From Phytophthora sp. 'mugwort' (lineage: Eukaryota; Oomycota; Peronosporomycetes; Peronosporales; Peronosporaceae), in assembly GCA_033558025.1 (NCBI GenBank), contig JAUCEF010000008.1:1612001-1676000 (forward strand): DNA of 64,000 bases, read 5' to 3'. Positions 10,981-20,343 of the stretch are shown piece after piece. Position 1 is the stretch's first letter. Every line of letters begins with the position of its first letter. Made by a program: the position numbers and the translations under genes. The notes beneath the pieces are model-generated. The model made no database searches. It saw only the letters and a list, made by a program, of their open reading frames with translations, and was not told the DNA's origin.

Positions 10981-11119
10981 ATGGGGGCCTGGAGTGGCTA
11001 CCAGGATACTATGGGGGCATGGAAGAGCTACCAGGTTAATATGTTTTGAACCATAGTCTATAGTCATGCGTCAATCAGGTTAATATGTTTTGAACCATAG
11101 CCTATAGACATGCGTCAAT
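10981..11119. repeat. Two adjacent short tandem duplications
   Basis: A unit of about 25 bp (ATGGGGGCCTGGAGTGGCTA followed by CCAGG) occurs at 10981 and again at 11011. A 44-bp unit starting CAGGTTAATATGTTTTGAAC occurs at 11032-11075 and 11076-11119 with two mismatches. The copies are back to back. Confidence 0.85.
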
Positions 11120-12011
11120 ATACTCGCGGCGTTTTACATACCTGCGTCCTACCAGAACCATCAGGGCTCCAGAGGTCGTGAGTGATGGTGGCTTCACCCA
11201 GGCTATCCGTACGTTATATCAGCATTTCCGCGCCCCGTTTGAGGCGATGAAGGACTCGATCGTGCGGTCAAAGCGAACACAGACTACAACTCGAGCTAGA
11301 CAACACGCGCAATATTATTTTCGTCGCAAGAGACACACACATCATGTACCGCTGCTATTATTGCTTGGATAATGTCGATGGCTGCTTGCTTCGCCATCTC
11401 ACGTGCCCAAGTGCACTGGAGATTGCGGGCGCATCTGTAGACGGCGCTCCTTGTCGATGAAAACTCGCTTGCTAGGACGTCGTCGTTCCCACCCCCGTGG
11501 AAGTAGACGGCTGCTGTCGTGGTCGAAAAAGACTCTGTGTACTGGGTCTCTGATGGCTACCCGATTACGATAAAACACACACGACTGGCACTAAGGGGAT
11601 AACTCGAAATCAGGATGATAACGTACCGCATCGTTCTTATACATGTGATTGTCCCCACACGTATTTAACCACACTTCGTGCTCGCCAATCAAAATTATAT
11701 TTGCAGTCAGCAAATAGAAGACAAACCATGTTGCATTGAAGGTTTCCCTCTTGAGTACAAGCCGAGATCCGCCTGCAAAGCGGTGTGTGCTTGTTGGGTC
11801 CCAACCCGTTCCGCTCGCTCAAGAGCCCGCTCCACTACTGAGAAAAGCTAGCTACGCTTCGCTCCGGTAGTAGCGCCTCCGCTCCGCTCGCACAGGCTCG
11901 CTGCGCTACCCGTCCTATTAGGATACTATGTGAGCTACCTACGCCTTCGGCTTCGGTAGGAAGGGCGGGCGGGTGGGCCCTCCGGCCCGCTATACACGAA
12001 AAGGTTTTTGA

Positions 12012-12160
12012 TGGAGCCGCCTTCGCTTCGCTTGGCAGCAATTTCTAGCCAATTGGGAGCCGCCTTCGCTTCGCTCAGCGGCAATAGACAGTTGAGCCAA
12101 TGGGAGGCCGCCTCGATGCGCTCGGCAGAAATAAAAATTACATGGCTTTTGGCCAATGAG
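12012..12160. repeat. Imperfect tandem repeat with CCAAT and CTTCGCT motifs
   Basis: Three imperfect units of about 45-55 bp begin at 12012, 12056 and 12102. Each starts GGAGCCGCCTTCGCTTCGCT or a close variant and ends in a GCCAAT motif. The flanking DNA from 11845 is also rich in CTTCGCTCCG/CGCTGCGCT-type inverted words. It is non-coding, and its origin is unknown. Confidence 0.65.
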
Positions 12161-12589
12161 AAGGGGTTAAACCGTCACGCGCGGCTATTTTCGCAATTTC
12201 GGGCATAGTTTTTTGCAGTCCGGACGGTAGTGGCAGTCGGTGTGATAGGAGAGTGAAGTGTTGCAATCGCCGAGGGCAAGGATGCCAAAAGAGAGGGTGG
12301 GGCGACAGGGGAAGGAGTGACAGGGCGGACAGACAGGTTGTTTTTTTAGTAAGGAGGGAATGGGGGAGGGAAAACCCCAAGATGTTAACGACACTGGATT
12401 AGTGGCCAATCAAGTCCAGCTAAAGATTATCGACCAATGAGATAAAAGCAAAAATTTATTAAGTACTGTACCTACACGTATTTATAGACCGTCCGAAGCC
12501 GATCGCGGGGAGGCCGCGCTGATACCAGCACCGACGCCGGTGCCAAATACCGCCCCAGAACCTAACCAAAACGAGAGGAGGATCTGACC

Positions 12590-12760
12590 AAGGGGGAAAA
12601 GGCCAAGCGCGCCAGCAAGAAGGAGGCCGTCGAGGCCAAACGCGGCAACGCTCTGTACAGCAGAAGAAGTGTTTGGAGGCCATCAAATGCTACAATCGAC
12701 CATCAACAAGGACTCCACCAACATGTCGTATTACAGCAACCTGCTGCTATGAAGCTCGGG
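12590..12760 (+). pseudogene. TPR-domain fragment (STI1/HOP-like)
   Basis: Read across small frameshifts, the plus strand gives LTKGEKAKRASKKEAVEAKR, GNALY, CLEAIKCYNRTINKDSTNMS and YYSNL followed by AAMKLG. This matches a tetratricopeptide helix pair (GNALYKKKKYxEAIxxYxxAIxxDPxNxxYYSNRAAxxxKLG). Nothing recognisable follows. It is probably a retrocopied or duplicated piece of a TPR co-chaperone-type gene, now decayed. Confidence 0.45.
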
Positions 12761-14100
12761 ATGGGCCAGCTTCCTCCAGTTCTTCAGTTGTTTCTTCCAG
12801 CGCTAAATGCTCTGCGAGCTGGCTACATTATTAATACGTGCAACGGCTGCAAAGCTCGTTCCATCGCCCAATCGACGCAAAACGTTTAGCTTGAACGCGT
12901 TCGTGCACACACTCCTATGCCCTGCTGAACTTGACCGATGGGAAAGCCGAACACGTTCGAGGTCGTTCCCACTCTCCGAGTTGGGGTCGGTGTGAAGGTC
13001 AGCGTAGGAGCCGGGGTGGGACGAATCGCAGTCGTCTTGGGAATGCCACGCAAATAGTGGATCAGAAAAGTCTTCCCTAGCGTTGTCTTCGTGTATTGAA
13101 CAGGTGAGAAAAGGAATACTAGCCGCACTACACAACTTGACGTAAAATGTGTTGACTGGCTAAACTTTTGTATAGGGCTGCACTGTGAGGTGAAATGAAT
13201 AACCCGTTGTAACGCCTTTTCGTTTGTAACCTCAATACGTCGTAAAGTGTAGCATGGGCATATATACACTGTAACCACAACTCGTTGGTATTCTGCATGA
13301 GGTACGCTACAGCATAAATCTGCCGTACACTGCCGATACGAGCATGATTGGTCAAACACCAACCATTTTTTCACGCTCAATATCACGCAGCAGGCTTCCG
13401 CAACGTGACTGCACGCGGCAGTACGCAACTCGCTCGATGCCAAAGGGTGGCGTGCACAAATCGAAGGTTGAGGACAGCGCCTCCACCCAATACTAAGTTA
13501 GTTAGCAACTAAGTGTTTTAGTCTTTACTGGTCAACTGATATCCCGCATGTTTCTACTAAGATATCTATACCTGAAATACTGCATCACGTCTTGTATCTT
13601 GCCATTAACGCATCGTGCTGAATGCCCATATAGGAACGCTTCGAAGAAGACGAGGATTCCCCATTTAGTTATCTAGCAAAGAAAAGAAGACAGCGCAGTC
13701 TTCGACGCACGTGGGGGTCGGAGAAGCTGGAACGTACGAGCCGGGACAGGAGGAAGGCGTGCACACCGCAGCAGAACGGAGGCGGGCAGGAACTAGAACT
13801 GGAACGGAGATCGGAGAAAAAGCGCGCGTCGAATCGGTAAGTGCTACGTGCACTTTTAATCCTGCAGTGACGCGAAAGCAACAGCGGTATAACCGTATTC
13901 TGGACCAGTTTGATAAGTGCAACAAACCTGCCACCACGTTGCTGCGGGTCAACACAGTCACCACTGAATTGGATGGCTCAACAATTACTCCGCATCAATG
14001 GTTTTCGTCGACGTTAACAACCATCAATAGCGCTGACAAATTCGCTCGGGCCTTTGCGTGAATGAAAGCGGTCTGAGTTCGAGCAAACTCGATATCCGCT
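12761..14100. other. Gene-free region
   Basis: No recognisable gene. The plus-strand frame at 13711-14061 may belong to the 5' part of the Copia element that follows (position equivalent to gag), but it has no gag motif I can point to. Confidence 0.4.
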
Positions 14101-17100
14101 TTAGGAAAGCGTAGCACATCTGATGATATGACACGACAGGGTATTCCATGCGGTATTGGCTTCTACAACTAAAAATAGTTATGTCCAAGCAAGCCTCGTC
14201 AATTTGCTCCTTGGCGCAGAACGCAACCAGAAACCAATTTTCATGAAGCCGTCGCAGTATAAGAAGATGAAGACTTAAATCCTTGGGAGGTATATGAGTT
14301 CATCATTAAAACAAACTTCAGGAGTAAACGTGGCGTGCTTTCTCTGCGTCACCCAGTGTGCTGAAAGTTTTGAGCGTTTGACGTCGGACGTGTGTGATAT
14401 AGGTAAATAAGGACCGGGAATTGGTGCGGTGCGATACTTTCAGTTCATCCACGACGAGGGATCGAGATACAAACGGTGCTATCCTCTCTCACACAAAACT
14501 GAGGCATTTGGCAACACACAGCGACTAATGACTGAGCTTTTAGAGCGAGAAAGAAGATTCAGCGGTTCACGAGCGACGGAGGAGGAAAGTACGTGAACAA
14601 TGACTTGGAAGCGTTCCTTGCGAAGACGGGACCACCTTCGTTCCCACCCATCCGTGTACCGGAAGAAAATTGTTTGGTTGAGAAGATGAATGGTGTGCTA
14701 GTGAACAATATGCGTGTGGTGATGCATGCGGCCAGCTTGCGGGTGGTGTTGCGGCCGGAGGTGCTGCGCTATGTGGGGGAGTTAGAAAACCTCAGTCCGA
14801 AGAAGGCCTTAAACGGTTTGGCCCCGACGGAAAAGCTGTCAGGTTCAAAGCCTGACGTTGCACAACTGAAAGTGTGTGGGTGCGTGGATACGTATTTGAT
14901 CCAAAGGAGATCAGGAAGAACAAGCTTTCTGCAAAGGCCGAACCGGTACTGTTTCTCGTTTTCATAAGGGCCGGTCATGGCTACAGGTTGCTTCATTTGC
15001 GAGCGGGGAAAATGATTGAAGCCCGTGATATCATGTTCCGTGAGGACGTGGCGGTTGAGCGCACATACATCGATGCACTGCTGAAAGCGCGACATCATTA
15101 TTACTCACAGATTCCATTTGTTCCGCTGCCTGTCGAGTATATTGCAGAGGAAGCGGTTCGAGCCGGAGCTCGTGAAGCTAAGCGAGAGGCTGTTAATGAA
15201 GTCGCACATGGTGGCAACGCGCAGGGAGAGCAAGCTAATGCCAAGTAGAGTGTACCCTGCAAATTCGGTGGGAGTTGATGAAAATCCGGGTGAGGACGAG
15301 TAGCGAAAAATGACATTAGAAATGAAAAAGACATAAAAATACTAAACATTTTATAAATGAAAAATTATAAAAACGTTTAGTATTTTTATGTCTTTTTTAA
15401 ACTTTGTCAACTGTTCTAAATTTTCAAGGAGTCAGGTTCGGTGGGAGCGGCGAGCACATCGAGTGGAAAAGAGTCTGAAGAAGATCATGGTATCGGTGGA
15501 TCAATGACGACGGCGGACCAACTTCGACCATTGGTCAGAACGGAACCCCCCCCCCCCTCCTGAGGACCTCAACCGCGGCGTAGCTCGAAGCGCCAGCGTG
15601 GTTGGCGACAGTCAGAGCGTATCCGCAAAGCGAATGTGCGCCGTAGCGATTATGCGATAACTTCGATCGAGACACTGAAGAGCTTTACGGGCAATCCCCG
15701 ATAGTCGAAGATGCTCTGGCATTTCCCCAGAGGAAGAAGCGGATCACGGCGATGGAGCAATGAGATGGAAACATACATAGTCAATGGCACCTGAGGACTA
15801 GCCGAAAGGCCAAAGCGCCAGTGCAATATTTTGAAGACAACATGGATACTAAGAGCCAACCTTAATGAAAAGGGGCTAACGGACAGAACCAAAGCTCGAC
15901 TGGCAGTAAAAGACTGCAGACAGAAGTAGGGAGTTGACTATCTGGATACGTCCTCTTCTGTCGTGCGGGTTAAAACCGTGCGGAATGCTGCTGATCCTGG
16001 CATTCATGCGGGGCTATGAATGATATCATGTAGACTTCATCACGGCGTTCATCAACGGGATTTTGAAGGGTGTGAAGATTTACATGGAGCAGCCCGCATA
16101 CTTCGACGATGGAAGCAGTCGGGTGTGTGAGCTGATAAAAGGGATATGGCTTAAAGCGAGCTTCGTGGCACTAAACACTACACGAGTACATGGAACAGCG
16201 TGGCTTGAAGCAGTGTGCGTTTGATGTGGGGCTGTAACAGCGATGGTACGACGGCCGCGTTGTGTACATCACCGTGTACATAGATGACTTGTTGATTCCA
16301 GGCAAGAAGAGGACATTGAAAGCATGATCGGTGAGCTCAGTGAAAAATTCGCGCTGAAGGATCCCGGTCGCGTGAGGCACCTATTAACAATGGAAGTGCA
16401 CAATGTTCCAGGCGAATTGCTCTGCATCTCACAGACGGCGTACATTGACCACGTGCTGGAACGCTTGGCATGAGCGAGGCAAGTCCAGCAGCGTCGCCGT
16501 TAATGTAACTGAAAAGATGCCGCCGATCAAGGAAGATGAAAGCAAAATCAATGATCCGAAGTTTCCGTTCCGAGAATTGGTAGGTGCACTGCAATAGTTA
16601 GTGGTATGCACGCGGCCTGACCTGGCCAATGCGGTGCGAACGTTGGCGTGATACAGCAGCTCGTACACTGAGGAGAACTACATGTGTGCGAGCGTTACCT
16701 TCGGGCTACGCAAACCTACGGCTTGGTGTTCAGACTCCGCACCGACAATCAGCGACAGTACTCCCTGTACCTGTCGCTGACTGTCGATGCTTACTGTGAT
16801 GCGGATCATGCCAACTGTCCGGACACGAGTAGATCCATTACAAGCTATATGCTGCGGCTGAACAGATGTGCGGTGATGTATAAGAGCACGCAGCAGAGCA
16901 AAGTAACGACTGGCACATGCAACTCGGAGCTGATTGCGGCGAGAATGTGCGTGAAGACTTGATATGGGATCGGAAATTGCTGAAAGCGATTCGGGGTAAA
17001 AAGCCGCCGTGCCTACGCTCTACATGGTCAACCAAAGCACGCTCACTGTGCTACGAGAACCTGGCAATTGCCAGTGCATACAGAGATTTGTTAGGGCAAG

Positions 17101-17280
17101 TCGAAAAAAATCGCCCAGTTCAAGGTGAAGAAGATTGTGATGGGGTACGTCACGAGCGCAGCGAACGCTACAGGTATCGTCACGAAGGCGTTGGGACCAC
17201 ACCCGGTTCCAGGGTCTCCGCCAAGCGCTAAACGTCGAAGACGTTGCGGCCGTCACCGAAGTCCAGCAATGAATGCGGTG
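14100..17280 (+). mobile_element. Decayed Ty1/Copia retrotransposon
   Basis: Pieces of a Copia polyprotein appear in order on the plus strand with many frameshifts and stops. From about 14370 to 15250 is the integrase core (FERLTSDVCDIG, RYFQFIHDEGSRYK, TEAFGNTQRLMTELLERERR) and its C-terminal part (FDPKEIRKNKLSAKAEPVLF, GHGYRLLHL). Reverse transcriptase pieces are near 16020-16330 (DFITAFINGILKGVKIYMEQP, ELSEKFALKDPG). RNase H is near 16780-16960 (DADHANCPDTSRSITSYM, KSTQQSKVTTGTCNSELIAA). No LTR could be delimited, so the ends are approximate. A 73-bp hairpin element is inserted between integrase and RT. Confidence 0.8.
15325..15397. repeat. 73-bp hairpin, MITE-like
   Basis: The left arm 15325-15356 and the right arm 15365-15397 pair over about 33 bp with one mismatch and one 1-nt gap, around an 8-nt loop. 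The arms begin AAAAAGACATAAAAATACTA. It lies within the Copia relic just after its integrase reading frame ends. Confidence 0.8.
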
Positions 17281-17624
17281 GAGTAACAGGAAGCCACACA
17301 GCTAGCGAGCGCTGCGGTAGTTTGCAGTGCAGCACTGTCATTCAAGCTGGGACCAGGGCTAAAGGAGCCAACCGAGCCACGTGCCACTAAGTTGGGCCGC
17401 GTGAACTCAACGGGGTTTTGGCTTTTATGGTGCACATGCATGTCTAACGTTTTTTCCTCCTCGTGAACGGCACGTTGCGCATGACAAGACAGCGCAGAGT
17501 GAAATATAAGTCTAACAATGAACACCTTCTCGTTTTTGCTGAGTACATCACAAGTATAGCTTCCTTGGTGTCTACGAGGCTGCTGCCTGCAGACAGACTG
17601 CGCGCCATACCGTAACCTTTTGTT
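17281..17624. other. Gene-free spacer between retroelement fragments
   Basis: No recognisable coding sequence. It probably contains the undelimited 3' end of the Copia element. Confidence 0.4.
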
Positions 17625-18060
17625 AAGTTGTAGCAGAAGCGTTCAAGTATGCGTTACTTGAACAGTTGCCGGGTGGTTTGCCGCCAATGCGTGAAGTTAA
17701 CTTTAAGCCTTACGTGGAAGAAAGGAGCGCAACCGAGTAGACGAACCCCGTTCCAAATGTCGAAAATGGAGCAGGATGCTATCGAAAAATTCGTTTATAG
17801 CCAAGTTGCGAAAATCTTGATCGAAGTTTCGAACTTGCTATCGGTTTCGAATATTTTCGCAATGCTGATGATGGACCCAACATTGGCAAGATTCCTAGAG
17901 GACTGAGTGGTTACGTAGCGAGAATAAACAAACTTCCGTTACGCGGTGTGTTCGACTACCGTTATCTTAACAGTGTGGCTGTTATCGTCATGATTCCTTT
18001 GCCTCCAATCAAAGAACTGCTCGATGATATGGTATTGTCAATTCCGGCCAAACTTGTCAA
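17625..18060 (+). mobile_element. Gypsy-type reverse transcriptase fragment
   Basis: Plus-strand pieces read LEQLPGGLPPMREVNFKPYV, RTPFQMSKMEQDAIEKFVYS, KILIEVSNLLSVSNIFAMLM, RGVFDYRYLNS and PLPPIKELLDDM. This is the fingers region of a Ty3/Gypsy RT (LPPxREVxF, then WVSNIFAVPKKD and VIDYRxVN in intact copies). It is cut off before the YxDD active site and is interrupted by frameshifts. Confidence 0.7.
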
Positions 18061-18135
18061 AATGGTGCGATATGGCGAATTGTCAGCAAACCACCCCTTG
18101 ACTATCATTGGTCCATACTAAAACAATATCCGAGT

Positions 18136-19140
18136 ATTGGCCAATCACATAGTTCTTGAAATACACATTGAAGTTAGTGCCGCGTTAAAGTACGCGTTGC
18201 AATTTGCCTACACACGAAGAGGACGAGCACCCCCAGGTCGGCCACTCACAGCCAGATTAAGTTCCAGCGCCACCACCCTCGGATCAGCTTCATCTATAGG
18301 CGGACGACCAGATCTTGATCGGCTGCTGCAGCTTGACGTGGTCCAGATCTGCGGGCCACGATGGAGGAAGAGGTGACGCGGCAACATGCCCAGCCGACAT
18401 CGTCTATTAATGCTGTTTGCGCACATCCATCTCGGGTACTCACGAAAGCACCTTGCTCATGCTTTCATGAGCATACTATCGGCAACTGGCTGCAGAAATA
18501 CAATCACATTGGAGTCGTTGAGCGCGACATGACCATCCGAGAACGGAAATACACGGAAAAACAGCGTGTTTGGCGTTTTTAGATCTACCAAATGCACCCT
18601 CTCGCACACCCAGATGAAGTCCAGGACGACTTCAGACAAGGACACGGTATCGACATCTCCAAAACCGCTGGGTGGAGAATTATCCACTGATCTGGCATGG
18701 CGTGGAAGGTTTTGCAGCGTCAGGCGATTCACATTAAAGAAAAGGATGTCTACCATTTAGTGGAAGTGCTTAGCCTATCGACTGGACTCACAAGAATCTC
18801 GTATTTCTCGACGAGGTACCATTCGATAATAGAGGAATGATTCGAAAGAGAGGATACGCGGGTCGAGGAGAGTTACGATTCGTGGCGAATTTGAGCGGAA
18901 ACCTCGGGTCTCGCTACTTGTCTTTGTCTGCGCCAGCGGTATCATTGACTACTTCAGCACGGAGGGGACTTTTGATCGTTTGGAGCTTATGAAATGCTGC
19001 CAAGATCTCGTACACCGTCGATTCGCACTATATCCTGATCCAAACTCCGTATGGATATTGGGCGGAGCCTGCGTCCATCGGCACCCAGAAACCATTCATT
19101 ATATACGGAGTGCTGGGGGTTGTTCCGATCTTCCTGCCGG
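18136..19140 (+). pseudogene. Tc1/mariner-type (DDE_3) transposase relic, 3' end cut by an LTR
   Basis: A helix-turn-helix segment is visible near 18600-18740 (DDFRQGHGIDISKTAGWRII, MAWKVLQRQAIHIKEKD). The catalytic domain follows in shifting frames: THKNLVFLDEVPFDNRGMIR with the first Asp, IDYFSTEGTFDRLELMKCC, then NSVWILGGACVHRHPETIHY, where the second catalytic Asp (usual DGASxH) appears to be Gly, and finally GVVPIFLP. The glutamate region that should follow is missing because a family B LTR fragment starts at 19141. The 5' part (18136-18400) is assigned by position only. No terminal inverted repeats were found. Confidence 0.65.
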
Positions 19141-19398
19141 TGTGGTATTGCAGATCCGGATAAGACGGAAGTTGGCCAGCAGCCGGAAGATCCAAGTCGC
19201 CAACGGTAGCCATAACAGCGTAAAGGTGATGGATCTGAACCGCGACACGCCAGGTCTGTATATGGTACGGATCCTGGATCCGTCCCGTGGGGTAAGGTCT
19301 AAGTACTAGATCCGATCAGTTTAGTGCACATCGGGTTGAAGATCCGTAGCTAAAGGGAGGTAGAGTGGAGACAGTGGCCAGGAATAGGTCCGAGATGA
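19141..19398 (+). repeat. Family B Gypsy LTR, 5' fragment
   Basis: It begins TGTGGTATTGCAGATCCGGA like the full-length LTR at 30992 and stays homologous through TAGATCCGATCAGTTTAGTG and the GGCCAGGA block, ending at about 19398. The rest of the LTR (about 640 bp) is absent. It abuts the truncated DDE_3 transposase. Confidence 0.8.
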
Positions 19399-19409
19399 AT
19401 TAATTATGG

Positions 19410-19745
19410 TTGGCCCGAAATGAGCAACGTGCCCCGAAGTTGCAGGAGTTGTATGATGGACCATTCCGCATCATCACTGCTCGCAGTGACGGCATCTTCG
19501 TGGTCGACAAAAAAATATTACGAAAGTATCCACATGCGGCGAGCCAAGCCCTTCAAGATGCCCGCCATGGGGGTAGATGTTATGCAAGGGTGAATGGTGG
19601 TCAGCTGAACGGCAGTCTCGTAGTTGAGACACCCCCGAAGTCGGGGAAAGTAATCAAGACGGGAACGACAGTTAAGGAAGAATCCGAGAATGCAAAGATA
19701 GCGAAGCTAACAATGAAAGCGTCAAGTCTGGAATTTGACTTCTGA
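19410..19745 (+). mobile_element. Retrotransposon integrase C-terminal fragment
   Basis: A 111-codon frame begins MARNEQRAPKLQELYDGPFR and continues IITARSDGIFVV. The pattern APKLQxxxxGPFxIxxxxxxxxY/V is typical of the region after the Gypsy integrase core. An alternative frame reads RRAKPFKMPAMG, like the RLKPY element. It may belong with the Gypsy RT fragment at 17625. Confidence 0.5.
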
Positions 19746-20343
19746 AGGTTATAGCACGTGTGAAATTTTTGGGTGCGGTATGTTAGTCGCGAACTCTGAA
19801 CCACTTTTTCGTTTAGTGTTTCACCAAAATTGAGTGATGGCACATCTGTATCTCGTCAACACTCGGCTGAAGACGCACCCGAGAGTACAGCGCCTCATTC
19901 TCTTTCATTTCACCGCATAGCGTTACCAGCAGGTGAAAGCGCCTTGAAGATGGCCCATTAACGATTAACTCAATCAAGCCACACATTAATGCAGCTTGTA
20001 ACAGTAATATGCATTTTAGCTGCAAAATGAACAAGAAACATTTAAGCTACATTTCATTGCCTTAGGTATCAAATCGCCTAACTCTCACGCGCCGGCGGCC
20101 CACAAGGGCAATAAGCTCAGGTCAAAACGAACTGGGGGTAGCTCACCGTTCGTTCTTGAATTTCCACCAGAAACATGCACTTCAGTTACTCAAGCGGCGC
20201 CGTCCTCAGCACTCCACACCACTGGTCACTAAAGAAGAAACTAAAATAACGACTCATAAAATCACATAAAATGACGTCTCGCATGCTCCCATATTCGTAC
20301 TGACGTATCGCTGTCGGGAGTCTGGACTTATCATCCGTCACGC
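19746..20343. other. Intergenic region, 3' flank of Argonaute
   Basis: No recognisable gene. It contains the 3' untranslated region and terminator of the minus-strand Argonaute gene; no distinct poly(A) motif is assigned. Confidence 0.5.

Larger units (their letters stand above)
10541..12580. other. Gene-free region with short repeats
   Basis: No recognisable gene. The upstream part should hold the pseudokinase promoter. Short duplications and GC-rich repeats inside it are listed separately. Confidence 0.5.
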
